Shown here piece after piece: positions 44,506 to 53,418 of a stretch of 64,000 nt of DNA. The notes beneath the pieces are model-generated. The model worked only from the letters and a program-made list of their open reading frames with translations, ran no database searches and was not told the origin of the DNA. This DNA is from Bradyrhizobium betae (GTDB lineage Bacteria > Pseudomonadota > Alphaproteobacteria > Rhizobiales > Xanthobacteraceae): assembly GCF_004123905.1 (NCBI RefSeq), contig NZ_MZXW01000029.1, positions 18,576 through 82,575 on the forward strand, in the 5' to 3' direction. How positions within the stretch are numbered: the first letter of the stretch is position 1; every line of letters begins with the position of its first letter. A program made the translations under genes and the position numbers.

Positions 44506-45456
44506 ATGTATGCTGGCAAGATATTGTCCTGGCTTGGCGGACGAGGACCGGTCCTTTTGGTGATCTCAATTTGCGCAGGGCTGCCGATCAACCCCCTCGT
44601 TCATTTCGGCTACGATCTTCTGCCCTTTTCGGCATTCCTCCTGACACTTGGCTCCTTTCTCACTGCCAGCCTCGCTCCGTCTGAAGCCGGAATTCGCTTA
44701 CCCCTGATCGCCATGGTTCTTGCTTGGGTCGGTGTGGCGCTCCCTTTGGCTGCTGCTGTTCTGCTGTCCTTTCTTCCGCTCGATCCCGCGCTGCGCGCCG
44801 GCGCTCTGCTTTCCCTGCTGGCGCCGCCGGTCGGAAGCGCAGCCGCAATCGCGGGGATGCTGGGGTTGCGACCACGTCTTGCGCTCCTCGTTTCCATCGC
44901 ACTGACCCTCCTGACGCCGATCTCGATTCCATGCTTTGCCACAGTGCTTGGACTTGGCGTTGTCTTCGACATGGGCGCGCTTGCGATCCGACTGTTCAGC
45001 ATCATCGGTGCTGCAGGCCTGGTTGCCGCTCTCGCGATACGATTCCACCGTCGCCTGGTCCCCGTTCTGCCCGATCAACGCGCGGCCACCGGTATCGCCG
45101 TGATCGGACTCATCATCGTCGGGCTAGCTGCCTCACAGGGCATACAGGCTCAATGGACCAGCGACGCTCTCCGTTTCGACCTGATGCTCGCCGCGGCCGT
45201 CGCGTCCAACTTTGGCCTGTGCGCGCTCGCTACTCTGACATTCGCGAGATTGGGGCTGCAGACCGCGGGAACGATAGGCCTCGTGAGCGGAAACCGTAAC
45301 GTGACCCTCGTTTGGGCCGCGACCAGCTTCGGCCTCCCACCTCTCGCGGAAGGCTATGTCGCTGCGTGCGTCATACCGGTCCTCGCGCTTCCTCTCATCA
45401 TCAAGCTTTGTCTCAGACTGCCTTCCTTCGGCCGCCTCATTCCGCAGAACGGGTGA
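44506..45456 (+). CDS. Polytopic membrane protein, possibly bile acid:Na+ symporter (BASS)-like
   Basis: A 316-residue protein with nine or ten hydrophobic segments. The segment G-L-V-S-G-N-R-N-V-T-L-V-W-A-A near residue 265 resembles the crossing-helix N-R-N motif of the BASS/ArsB-like fold, and glycine/proline breaks occur in two halves as in that fold. I assign the superfamily cautiously. A GAGGAA site sits six bases before the ATG. The next small gene starts four bases after its stop. Its substrate is unknown. Confidence 0.6.
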   Translation: MYAGKILSWLGGRGPVLLVISICAGLPINPLVHFGYDLLPFSAFLLTLGSFLTASLAPSEAGIRLPLIAMVLAWVGVALPLAAAVLLSFLPLDPALRAGALLSLLAPPVGSAAAIAGMLGLRPRLALLVSIALTLLTPISIPCFATVLGLGVVFDMGALAIRLFSIIGAAGLVAALAIRFHRRLVPVLPDQRAATGIAVIGLIIVGLAASQGIQAQWTSDALRFDLMLAAAVASNFGLCALATLTFARLGLQTAGTIGLVSGNRNVTLVWAATSFGLPPLAEGYVAACVIPVLALPLIIKLCLRLPSFGRLIPQNG

Positions 45457-45460
45457 TCCA

Positions 45461-45814
45461 ATGAAGGAAGCACGGAACGTTTTCAATGCGATCGCAGCGG
45501 TGCTGCACTGTTCACGGCGCCTTCAGGCACGTCGCATTCTCCGCCAATACGAGCATCTGATGCCGTCTTCCGACCAATCCATCCCGCAAATATCCAGTCA
45601 AAATTCCGGAGATCGCAACATGCTCGTGACCAGCAGGACGGCTCAATCAAGACCCGTTACTCGGCCCCCCGCACGAAATGAGATGGGTTGGCTCCTGGCC
45701 GTGGCCTTGGCATTCCTGGTCATTCACATCGTCGCCGGGACGATCTGGATGCGCGCCTCCGCGAACGAGACCACACCCTCCCGGCCTGACGTCGTATCCT
45801 CGTCGTATGACTAG
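45461..45814 (+). CDS. Small basic protein with one membrane segment
   Basis: A 117-residue protein starting four bases after the permease stop. The N-terminal 35 residues contain a helix (S-R-R-L-Q-A-R-R-I-L-R-Q-Y-E-H-L) similar in style to the Arg-rich helix of small DUF1127-like proteins; a membrane helix (L-L-A-V-A-L-A-F-L-V-I-H-I-V-A-G) follows near residue 80. An internal ATG at 45620 preceded by GGAG would give a 64-residue version. Two separate proteins are also possible. No family is recognised. Confidence 0.55.
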   Translation: MKEARNVFNAIAAVLHCSRRLQARRILRQYEHLMPSSDQSIPQISSQNSGDRNMLVTSRTAQSRPVTRPPARNEMGWLLAVALAFLVIHIVAGTIWMRASANETTPSRPDVVSSSYD

Positions 45815-45864
45815 CGAAGCACCGACGGAGATTTTTTGGAGGGCTCGCCGGGAGACCCAGCAGG

Positions 45865-46302
45865 CTATTTCTTTCGTTTGACGCGCTTTCGAATTGGCGC
45901 CTTGTTGCCCGTCTTCCCTTTCGCCGGCGCCCTTGCAGCCTTGACGGATTTCTTCACCGCCTTCTTTGCGCCCGGCCGCTTCTTCACCTTGGCGCGCTGG
46001 GCGGCGGCGAGCGCCGCTCTCGCCCATTGCGCAAGCTCCGCGGAATCGTCGAACAGGCGCGCCGGCAGCGCCCAGTAGGAGTTCACCAGCACGGTCTTGG
46101 CGCGGGTCGAATACTGGAACGGCTTTGACCCCTCGGCTTCGAAGTCCGGGATCGTCACCTCGTCGGCGCGGAAGAACAGGCCGGCGCGCAGAGACAGCGC
46201 GAAGTTGACGCCGTCGACGGAGATGCCGTGGCCGGAGAACATTTTTCGGATGGTGACGGGGCCGAAATCGGCGAACAGGTCGATCAGGAATTCGCGGTCC
46301 AT
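45865..46302 (-). CDS. TfoX-N-terminal domain protein with a Lys-rich tail
   Basis: A 145-residue protein. Residues 1-95 match the TfoX/Sxy N-terminal fold: I-D-L-F-A-D-F-G-P-V-T-I-R-K-M-F-S-G-H-G opens it and D-E-V-T-I-P-D-F continues. The last 45 residues are Lys/Ala-rich (A-K-V-K-K-R-P-G-A-K-K-A-V-K-K-S), a likely nucleic-acid-binding tail. The start at 46302 (M-D-R-E-F-L) is chosen because the longer frame is read from a dispersed repeat (46314-46450). TfoX domains are linked to competence or recombination in other bacteria; the role here is not known. Confidence 0.85.
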   Translation of the reverse strand: MDREFLIDLFADFGPVTIRKMFSGHGISVDGVNFALSLRAGLFFRADEVTIPDFEAEGSKPFQYSTRAKTVLVNSYWALPARLFDDSAELAQWARAALAAAQRAKVKKRPGAKKAVKKSVKAARAPAKGKTGNKAPIRKRVKRKK

Positions 46303-46313
46303 GCGCACACTCT

Positions 46314-46450
46314 CTCGTGCCCCGGACGCAGCGCAGCGTGAAACGGTGCGCTGCTGAGCCGGGGCCCAGATGTCTTGCACTGATGATTATAGCGTGGGTC
46401 CCGGCTCTGCGCAGCAGCGCAAGCGCGCTGCTGCGCGTCCGGGACACGAG
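46314..46450 (-). repeat. Dispersed intergenic repeat, copy B
   Basis: The minus-strand sequence shares landmarks with copy A at 19943-20074: CTCGTGTCCCGG at one end, CCGGGACCCA and TGGGCCCCGGCTC internally, and GTCCGGGGCACG at the other end. It lies between sufA and the TfoX-like gene and yields a false N-terminal extension of the latter. Confidence 0.8.
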
Positions 46451-46464
46451 AACGGGGCTAGGAT

Positions 46465-46875
46465 TTACCCGTCGATCTTGGCCGGGCGCAGCTCAACCGA
46501 CTCGCCGCAGCCGCAGGCGGAGACCTGGTTGGGGTTGTTGAAGACGAACTGGGCCTGCATCTTGTCGGCCTTGTAGTCCATCTCGGTGCCGAGCAGGAAT
46601 AGCACGGCCTTGGGATCGACCAGGATCTTGACGCCCTTGTCCTCGACGACTTCGTCGGTCGGGCGGATATCGTGGGCGTATTCGACAGTGTAGGACTGGC
46701 CGGCACAGCCGCCGTTCTTGACGCCGACGCGCAAGCCCACGATCTCGGAATCGGCGCGCTGGGTCAGCTCGGAGATGCGCTGGGCGGCGGCATCCGTCAG
46801 CCGCATCACCTGCGGGCGCGGGCGCCGCGGCTTGGGAGTGGATGCTGGTGTCGAGCCTGACGATATCTGGGTCAT
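46465..46875 (-). CDS. sufA: Fe-S cluster A-type carrier (SufA/IscA/ErpA family)
   Basis: A 136-residue A-type scaffold or carrier of Fe-S clusters. Conserved Cys residues lie in G-G-C-A-G-Q-S-Y and in the C-terminal S-A-C-G-C-G-E-S. The first 25 residues are a Pro-rich extension absent from E. coli SufA. It ends the suf operon, with sufT 50 bases upstream. The extension is unlikely to be a targeting signal and may be disordered. Confidence 0.92.
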   Translation of the reverse strand: MTQISSGSTPASTPKPRRPRPQVMRLTDAAAQRISELTQRADSEIVGLRVGVKNGGCAGQSYTVEYAHDIRPTDEVVEDKGVKILVDPKAVLFLLGTEMDYKADKMQAQFVFNNPNQVSACGCGESVELRPAKIDG

Positions 46876-46924
46876 GTTATTTATGTGGTCCGTTGCGGAG
46901 CGAATTCAATGCGAGCTTTACGCG

Positions 46925-47296
46925 TCACCACATGTTGAGGACGAGGCGGGCCTCGTCGCTCATGCGTTCCGGCGTCCAGGCCGGCTCCCAGACGACCTTG
47001 ACGTCGACCACGCCGACGCCGGGGACACTGGCGACCGCGTTCTCGACCATGGTCGGCAGCTCGCCGGCGGCCGGGCAGTTCGGCGTCGTCAGCGTCATCT
47101 GGACGTCGACCGAGCGGTCGTCCTTGATCTCGACCTTGTAGATCAGGCCGAGCTCGTAGATGTCGGCCGGGATTTCCGGATCGAACACGGTCTTGAGGCC
47201 CGCGATGATCTCGGTGGTGAGACGCTCGGTCTCCTCCGGCGGCAACGCCGACTGGGTTTCCATCGGATTGGCTTTGGCTTCGGCCGTGTCACTCAT
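46925..47296 (-). CDS. sufT: SUF-associated MIP18/DUF59 protein (SufT)
   Basis: A 123-residue protein of the MIP18/DUF59 group. The family motif T-T-P-N-C-P-A-A-G-E-L-P is intact, with D-I-Y-E-L-G-L-I-Y upstream and V-K-V-V-W-E-P-A-W-T-P downstream, as in SufT of Fe-S maturation. These proteins assist cluster delivery. Its start overlaps the sufS stop by four bases, so it belongs to the operon. Confidence 0.9.
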   Translation of the reverse strand: MSDTAEAKANPMETQSALPPEETERLTTEIIAGLKTVFDPEIPADIYELGLIYKVEIKDDRSVDVQMTLTTPNCPAAGELPTMVENAVASVPGVGVVDVKVVWEPAWTPERMSDEARLVLNMW

Positions 47297-48540
47297 GCGA
47301 ACAAATCCCGCGCCTTCAACAGCGCCTGTACCAGATGATCGACTTCTTCCCGCGTATTATACATGCCGAACGAGGCCCGGCAGGTGGCCGTCACGTTGAA
47401 CCGCTCTAAAAGCGGCATCACACAATGCGTGCCGGCGCGCACCGCGATGCCCTGGCGGTCGATCACGGTGGCGACGTCGTGGGCATGGGCGCCCTTGAGC
47501 TCGAACGAGATCACCGGGCCCTTGCCCCGCGCCGTCCCGATCAGCCGCAGCGAGTTGATTTCGCGCAGCCGGTCCTGTGCATAGGTGACGAGATCGGCCT
47601 CGTGGGCGGCGATACGCTCCTTGCCGATCGAATTGACGTAGTCGATGGCCGCGCCAAGGCCGACGGCCTCGACGATCGCGGGGGTGCCCGCCTCGAATTT
47701 GTGCGGAGGATCGCCATAGGTGACGACGTCACGCGAGACCTCGCGGATCATCTCGCCGCCACCGTTATAGGGGCGCATCGCGACGAGGTGGTCGTATTTG
47801 GCCCAGAGCACGCCGATGCCGGTGGGACCGTAGACCTTGTGGCCGGTGAAAACGTAGAAGTCGCAGCCGAGGTCCTGGACGTCGACCGGCATATGCACCG
47901 CGCCCTGGCTGCCGTCGACCAGCACGGGAATGCCGCGGGCATGCGCGATTCTGACGACGTCCTTGATCGGCACGATGGTGCCGAGCGCGTTCGACATCTG
48001 CGTGATTGCGACCAGCTTGGTCTTCGCCGTCAGCAGCTTCTCGAACTCGTCGATGAGGAAATTGCCCTCGTCGTCGACCGGCGCCCATTTGATCACCGCG
48101 CCCTGGCGTTCCCTGAGGAAATGCCACGGCACGATGTTGGAGTGGTGTTCCATGATCGAGATAACGATCTCGTCGCCGTCCTTGATGTTCGGCCCGCCCC
48201 AGGACGAGGCAACCAGGTTGATCGCCTCCGTCGCGTTGCGGGTGAAGATCACTTCCTCGGTCCGCGCAGCGTTGATGAACTGCGCGACCTTGGTGCGGCC
48301 GCCCTCATAGGCTTCGGTCGCGGCGTTGGCGAGGTAATGCAGGCCGCGATGGACGTTGGCGTATTCAGACGTATAGGCCTGCGTCATGCGGTCGAGCACG
48401 GCGCTCGGCTTCTGGGCAGACGCCGCGTTGTCGAGATAGACCAGCGGCTTGCCGTACACCTGCATGGCGAGCGCCGGAAAATCCTGGCGCACCCGCGCGA
48501 CGTCGTATGAACCGTTCTTGACTGCGGGATGCGTGCTCAT
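47293..48540 (-). CDS. sufS: Cysteine desulfurase SufS (group II)
   Basis: A 415-residue PLP enzyme that takes sulfur from cysteine as a persulfide for cluster assembly. The PLP lysine is in F-T-G-H-K-V-Y-G-P-T-G, and the catalytic Cys in R-A-G-T-H-C-V-M-P, the group II form. Length matches SufS. It overlaps sufT by four bases downstream and sufD by four bases upstream. SufE is absent from the window, so its sulfur acceptor is not identified. Confidence 0.96.
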   Translation of the reverse strand: MSTHPAVKNGSYDVARVRQDFPALAMQVYGKPLVYLDNAASAQKPSAVLDRMTQAYTSEYANVHRGLHYLANAATEAYEGGRTKVAQFINAARTEEVIFTRNATEAINLVASSWGGPNIKDGDEIVISIMEHHSNIVPWHFLRERQGAVIKWAPVDDEGNFLIDEFEKLLTAKTKLVAITQMSNALGTIVPIKDVVRIAHARGIPVLVDGSQGAVHMPVDVQDLGCDFYVFTGHKVYGPTGIGVLWAKYDHLVAMRPYNGGGEMIREVSRDVVTYGDPPHKFEAGTPAIVEAVGLGAAIDYVNSIGKERIAAHEADLVTYAQDRLREINSLRLIGTARGKGPVISFELKGAHAHDVATVIDRQGIAVRAGTHCVMPLLERFNVTATCRASFGMYNTREEVDHLVQALLKARDLFA

Positions 48541-49841
48541 TGGCGTCGCTCCAGCCAGCGCTCGGCAATGCCGATCACGTGCTCGCGCAGATCATCGTCG
48601 GCGATCTGCTCGATCGCCTCGCCGACGAACGCCTGGATCAGCAGCGCCTGGGCCTGCTTCTCCGGCAGGCCGCGCGCCTTCAGATAGAACAGCAGGCTGT
48701 CGTCGAGCGCACCGGCGGTCGCGCCATGGCCGCAGGAGACGTCGTCGGCGAAGATTTCCAGCTCAGGCTTGTTGTCTGCCTCGGCTTCGTCCGAGAGCAG
48801 CAGCGCGCGGATCATCATCTTGCCGTCGGTCTTCTGCGCGTCGGGACGGACGATGATCCGCCCCTGGAACACCGAGTGCGCGCGATCGTCGATCACGGCG
48901 CGGAAGACTTCGCGGCTGACGCAGTTCGGCACCGCGTGGTCGACCACCAGCGTGGTGTCGCCATGCTCGGTCTTCTGCAACAGATTGACGCCGTTGACCG
49001 AGAGCTCGCTGCCCTCGCCCGCCAGCGTGAAGAAGCCCTGAAGACGGCTGACGGCCGCGCCCGTGGTCATGTTGAAGACGTTGAACTTCACATTGGCGCC
49101 GACCGTAACGAACTGCGAAGTAATATTCACCGCGTCAGGCGCATCGTCCATCAGGCGGATATGGGCGACATCGGCGTTGTCGCCGATCGAGACGATGACT
49201 GCGTCGTTGACCTGGTACGCCTTGGCACCGGCGGCGACAAAGCTCTCGATGATTGTGGCGCGAGCGCCCTTCCCGACCGCGACCTGCGAACGGGTGAAGG
49301 CAGATGCCGAAGCGGCAGTCGCAATGTGGATAATCTGGATCGGCGCGGACAGCTGCGCACCGTCGGCGATATCAAGCACGACGCCGTCCGTCGCCATTGC
49401 GGCGTTCAGCGAGATGACCGCATCGGTGGGCGCGGTCGTCAGCAGACCGGCATCCTTCTCCAGCGTCTCCCGCGACGTCCTGAAGCCCGCCTCGGCGGCG
49501 AGTGCCTTGACGTCGGACAGATCGGCCGCGAACACGCCGTCGACCAGCACCAGCTTGCGGGCACCCGCGATCGCATGGGCCTTCACGGCGTCCGCGGCGC
49601 GCTTCAGCGCGGCCGCATCGGGGTTGGCAGCCAGCGGCAGCACCTCGCCGACCAGCGCGCGCAGATCCGTGTATTTCCATTCCTCGATCCGGCGGTGCGG
49701 CAGGCCGAGACGCTCATAGGTCTCGAACGCCTCACGGCGCGCCGCGATCACAGAAGGCGAACCCGGCAACCGGCCTTCAGCGCTGGTGAAGAGATCGCTC
49801 ACCGCGCGGCCGTTTCCGGTTTTTGCCACAGCAACGTTCAT
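48537..49841 (-). CDS. sufD: Fe-S assembly scaffold subunit SufD
   Basis: A 434-residue beta-helix protein that pairs with SufB in the SufBC2D complex. The conserved C-terminal SufBD features are present, including D-V-S-C-G-H-G-A-T-A-G and L-F-Y-L-K-A-R-G-L-P-E-K-Q-A. The N-terminal region is variable as usual. Coding overlaps sufS by four bases; sufC ends 11 bases upstream of its start. Confidence 0.95.
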   Translation of the reverse strand: MNVAVAKTGNGRAVSDLFTSAEGRLPGSPSVIAARREAFETYERLGLPHRRIEEWKYTDLRALVGEVLPLAANPDAAALKRAADAVKAHAIAGARKLVLVDGVFAADLSDVKALAAEAGFRTSRETLEKDAGLLTTAPTDAVISLNAAMATDGVVLDIADGAQLSAPIQIIHIATAASASAFTRSQVAVGKGARATIIESFVAAGAKAYQVNDAVIVSIGDNADVAHIRLMDDAPDAVNITSQFVTVGANVKFNVFNMTTGAAVSRLQGFFTLAGEGSELSVNGVNLLQKTEHGDTTLVVDHAVPNCVSREVFRAVIDDRAHSVFQGRIIVRPDAQKTDGKMMIRALLLSDEAEADNKPELEIFADDVSCGHGATAGALDDSLLFYLKARGLPEKQAQALLIQAFVGEAIEQIADDDLREHVIGIAERWLERRQ

Positions 49842-49852
49842 CGCAAAATTCC

Positions 49853-50602
49853 TTACGCGTCCTCGTACTGGGCGTAGCCGGATTCCTCCAGCTCCAGCGC
49901 CAGGTCCTTGGCACCGCTCTTCACGACACGGCCCTTCGACATCACGTGCACGAAATCCGGCACGATGTAGTTGAGCAGCCGCTGATAGTGGGTGATGACG
50001 ACCATCGCGCGCTTGGGCGAATGCAGCGCGTTAACGCCGTCGGCCGCAATGCGCAGCGCATCGATGTCGAGGCCGGAATCCATCTCGTCGAGGATGCACA
50101 GGCTCGGCTCGAACAGCGCCATCTGCAGCACCTCATTGCGCTTCTTCTCGCCGCCGGAGAAGCCGACATTGACGCCGCGCTTGAGCATGTCCTGCGGGAT
50201 GTTCAGCGACTTCGAGACTTCGCGGACCTTCTTCAGGAAGTCCGGCACCATCAGCTCGGTCTCGCCGCGCGCCTTGCGCTGCGCGTTCAGCGCAGTGCGG
50301 AGGAAGTTCATGGTGGTGACGCCGGGAATCTCGACCGGATACTGGAACGCCAGGAACACGCCCTTGGCAGCGCGCTCCTCGGGCGCCATCTCCAGCAGGT
50401 CCTCGCCCATGAACAGGATCTGGCCGTCGGTGACTTCATAGCCGGGCTTGCCGGCGATGACGTGGGAGAGCGTCGACTTGCCGGAGCCGTTCGGCCCCAT
50501 GATCGCGTGGATCTCGCCCTCGTTCACGGTCAGCGTCAGCCCGTGGAGGATCTCACGCTCCTCGACACGAACCTTCAGGTCTTTCACTTCAAGCAAAGCC
50601 AT
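49853..50602 (-). CDS. sufC: Fe-S assembly ATPase SufC
   Basis: A 249-residue ABC-type ATPase that energises SufB-SufD. Walker A is G-P-N-G-S-G-K-S-T-L, the signature F-S-G-G-E-K-K-R-N-E and Walker B I-L-D-E-M-D-S-G-L-D. The start at 50602 (M-A-L-L-E-V-K) is favoured over a longer frame to 50632. It lies 62 bases after sufB and is not a membrane transporter subunit despite its fold. Confidence 0.96.
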   Translation of the reverse strand: MALLEVKDLKVRVEEREILHGLTLTVNEGEIHAIMGPNGSGKSTLSHVIAGKPGYEVTDGQILFMGEDLLEMAPEERAAKGVFLAFQYPVEIPGVTTMNFLRTALNAQRKARGETELMVPDFLKKVREVSKSLNIPQDMLKRGVNVGFSGGEKKRNEVLQMALFEPSLCILDEMDSGLDIDALRIAADGVNALHSPKRAMVVITHYQRLLNYIVPDFVHVMSKGRVVKSGAKDLALELEESGYAQYEDA

Positions 50603-50664
50603 CTTGGTATCCAGTTTATTCAATTGATGCATGGAGCGCCGAAGCGCACCGCGAGGGTCGGCAA

Positions 50665-52161
50665 TCAGCCGACCGACCCTTCAAGCGAGATCGAGATCAG
50701 CTTCTGCGCTTCGACCGCGAATTCCATCGGCAGTTGCTGCAGCACGTCCTTGACGAAGCCGTTGACGACGAGGCCGACGGCCTCTTCCTGCGAAAGGCCG
50801 CGCTGGATGCAGTAGAACAGCACGTCCTCGGAGATCTTCGAAGTCGTCGCCTCGTGCTCGAACGTCGCCGACGAGTTCTTGGCTTCGATGTACGGCACGG
50901 TGTGCGCGCCGCATTTGTCGCCGATCAACAGGGAATCGCAGGCGGTGAAGTTGCGCGCGCCGGTCGCTTTCCGATGCGCGGTGACGAGTCCACGATAGGT
51001 GTTCTGCGACTTGCCGGCGGCGATGCCCTTGGAGATGATGCGGCTCGACGTGTTCTTGCCGAGATGGATCATCTTGGTGCCCGAGTCGACCTGCTGGAAG
51101 CCGTTCGAGATCGCGATCGAGTAGAACTCGCCGCTCGAATTATCGCCACGCAGGATGCAGCTCGGATATTTCCAGGTGATCGCCGAACCGGTCTCGACCT
51201 GGGTCCAGGAGATCTTGGAACGGTCGCCGCGGCAGTCGCCACGCTTGGTGACGAAATTGTAGATGCCGCCCTTGCCTTCCGAATTGCCGGGGTACCAGTT
51301 CTGCACCGTCGAATATTTGATCTCGGCGTCGTCATGCGCGACGAGCTCGACCACGGCGGCGTGCAGCTGGTTCTCGTCGCGCTGCGGCGCGGTGCAGCCT
51401 TCGAGATAGGAGACGTAGGAACCCTTGTCGGCGATGATCAGCGTGCGCTCGAACTGGCCGGTGTTGCGCTCGTTGATGCGGAAATAGGTCGACAGCTCCA
51501 TCGGGCAGCGCACGCCCGGCGGCACGTAGACGAACGAGCCGTCGGAAAACACCGCCGAATTCAGTGTCGCGTAGAAATTGTCCGAAGTCGGAACCACCGA
51601 GCCGAGATATTTCTGCACCAGTTCAGGGTGCTCGCGGATGGCTTCCGAGATCGGCATGAAGATCACGCCGGCCTTCTTCAGCTCCGCCTTGAAGGTGGTC
51701 GCAACCGAGACCGAATCGAAGACGGCGTCGACCGCGATCTTGCGGCGCGCGGGATCTTCCTCGCCGGGCTTCGGCTCGACGCCTTCGAGCATGGCGACTT
51801 CCCGCAAGGGGATGCCGAGCTTCTCGTAGGTCTTGAGAATCTCCGGATCGATCTCGTCGAGCGAGGAGACCGTCTTCTTCGGCTTCGGCGCCGCGTAATA
51901 ATAGAGGTCCTGGAAGTCGATCTTGGGATAGTCAACGCGCGCCCAGGTCGGCTCCGTCATGGTCAGCCAGCGCCGATAGGCTTCCAGCCGCCACTGGAGC
52001 ATCCAGGCGGGTTCGTTCTTCTTCTCGGAGATGAACTTGACGGTCTCTTCCGACAGCCCCTTGGGGGCCTTGTCGGACTCGATCAGGGTCTCAAACCCAT
52101 AACGATACTGATCGACGTCGATGCGCTTCACGCGCTCGACCGTCTCTTGCACGGCTGGCAT
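50665..52161 (-). CDS. sufB: Fe-S assembly scaffold subunit SufB
   Basis: A 498-residue main scaffold on which the cluster is built. C-x-x-x-x-x-E-type and C-terminal SufB features are present: L-E-G-C-T-A-P-Q-R-D-E-N, R-G-D-C-R-G-D-R-S-K and A-C-D-S-L-L-I-G-D-K-C-G-A-H-T. Start 52161 is supported by GGAGG six bases upstream; a longer frame reaches 52185. A possible iron-responsive or terminator-like dyad lies upstream at 52239-52265. Confidence 0.96.
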   Translation of the reverse strand: MPAVQETVERVKRIDVDQYRYGFETLIESDKAPKGLSEETVKFISEKKNEPAWMLQWRLEAYRRWLTMTEPTWARVDYPKIDFQDLYYYAAPKPKKTVSSLDEIDPEILKTYEKLGIPLREVAMLEGVEPKPGEEDPARRKIAVDAVFDSVSVATTFKAELKKAGVIFMPISEAIREHPELVQKYLGSVVPTSDNFYATLNSAVFSDGSFVYVPPGVRCPMELSTYFRINERNTGQFERTLIIADKGSYVSYLEGCTAPQRDENQLHAAVVELVAHDDAEIKYSTVQNWYPGNSEGKGGIYNFVTKRGDCRGDRSKISWTQVETGSAITWKYPSCILRGDNSSGEFYSIAISNGFQQVDSGTKMIHLGKNTSSRIISKGIAAGKSQNTYRGLVTAHRKATGARNFTACDSLLIGDKCGAHTVPYIEAKNSSATFEHEATTSKISEDVLFYCIQRGLSQEEAVGLVVNGFVKDVLQQLPMEFAVEAQKLISISLEGSVG

Positions 52162-52238
52162 TTTATCCTCCGCTCGCGGTTTCAAGGACCGCGGTGGATC
52201 AAAGTCGGACGAGTATTACGATGTTTTTCGGCAGAAAG

Positions 52239-52265
52239 CACGGGCTTAGAACCATTCAAGCCGTG
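52239..52265. promoter_or_regulatory. Imperfect dyad upstream of sufB (possible Irr/ICE-like site or weak terminator)
   Basis: CACGG-g-CTT and AAGCCGTG can pair around a 10-base loop. On the minus strand the loop reads TTGAATGGTTCTAAG, which partly resembles the TTCTAA half-sites of rhizobial iron-responsive elements. It lies between the cysteine desulfurase stop and sufB, so it could be a terminator for the former or an operator for the latter. Confidence 0.35.
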
Positions 52266-52274
52266 TTTCGTCGC

Positions 52275-53414
52275 TTAGCCTCTAAGTAGGGTATTACCGA
52301 GCTTTCGCCAAGCCTCTAACGCCCTATTGATGTCCTCCGGTTCCGTGGACCAGCCCAGACTGAGGCGCACCGCTCCCTGGGCCACGGCGGGGTCGAACCC
52401 CATCGCTGAGAGCACATGGGACGGCTGGACCTTGCCCGAGGAACAGGCTGAACCCGAGGATACAGCGATGCCTTCGAGGTCGAAGCCGATCACGGCCGTC
52501 TCCGCCTTCAGGCCGGGCGCCGTGAAAAGAATGGTATTTGGCAACCGCTCGGCGTCTTCCGAGAACACCGTCGCTCCAGCAAACCCCTTTAGGTCCTTTT
52601 CCAAGCGATTCCTGAGGGTTGCCATCCGCTCCGTATCCTCCGGCAGAGCCTGAAGCGCGGCATTCACCGCTGCGCCGAAACCGGCAATACCGGGGACGTT
52701 CTCAGTTCCGGCGCGGCGGTTGAGCTCCTGCCCCCCACCCCGCAGCACCGGTTCCAATCCGGTCAGCCCTTCCGCCACCACGAGCGCGCCGATGCCCTTG
52801 GGGCCGCCGATCTTGTGCGCAGAAATGGTCGCAAGGTCGGCGCCTACCGCGTTAATATTGAACGCAATTTTGCCGAGCGCCTGGATCGCGTCGACATGCA
52901 GGAGGCCTCCGGCTTCGTGGACGATCCCTGCGGCTTCGGCGATCGGCTGCAGCGCGCCCGTCTCGTTGTTGGCCACCATGATCGAGACCAGGGATGGTGG
53001 GCGGTCCTTGAGCAGCGCCTTCAGGTGATCGAGATCGACCACGCCGGCGCGGGTCACCCTGATATGACCCATCCTGTCCGCCGGGAACCGGCCGCCCGCC
53101 AGCACCGAGGCATGCTCGATGGCCGAGACCAGGAGCCGCTCGACAGGACCGCCGGACGGTCCTCGCAAGCCGGGCGACAACGCCAGCGCATTGGCCTCCG
53201 TCCCAGCCGAGGTGAAGACGACGTTCCGCGGCAGCGCGCCGACCGCAGTCGCGAGCGCCGCACGCGCGTCCTCGACCAGCCGTCGCGCCTCCCGCCCCTC
53301 GGCATGGACCGAGGACGGGTTGCCGATCAGCTCCCAGGCGGCGAGCATTGCGCGTCGTGCTTCAGCACGCAGCGGTGTCGTCGCATTCCAGTCGAGATAA
53401 ACGCGGTTCGGCAT
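52275..53414 (-). CDS. Cysteine desulfurase, NifS/IscS type (group I)
   Basis: A 379-residue PLP enzyme distinct from SufS. The lysine motif is T-I-S-A-H-K-I-G-G-P-K-G and the catalytic loop S-S-G-S-A-C-S-S-G-K-V-Q, the group I form. It begins M-P-N-R-V-Y-L-D-W-N-A-T-T-P. It is the first gene of the suf cluster, 113 bases before sufB. No IscR/RirA-type regulator gene precedes it in the window. A perfect 12-base palindrome sits four bases ahead of its start. Confidence 0.94.
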   Translation of the reverse strand: MPNRVYLDWNATTPLRAEARRAMLAAWELIGNPSSVHAEGREARRLVEDARAALATAVGALPRNVVFTSAGTEANALALSPGLRGPSGGPVERLLVSAIEHASVLAGGRFPADRMGHIRVTRAGVVDLDHLKALLKDRPPSLVSIMVANNETGALQPIAEAAGIVHEAGGLLHVDAIQALGKIAFNINAVGADLATISAHKIGGPKGIGALVVAEGLTGLEPVLRGGGQELNRRAGTENVPGIAGFGAAVNAALQALPEDTERMATLRNRLEKDLKGFAGATVFSEDAERLPNTILFTAPGLKAETAVIGFDLEGIAVSSGSACSSGKVQPSHVLSAMGFDPAVAQGAVRLSLGWSTEPEDINRALEAWRKLGNTLLRG

Positions 53415-53418
53415 GAAA

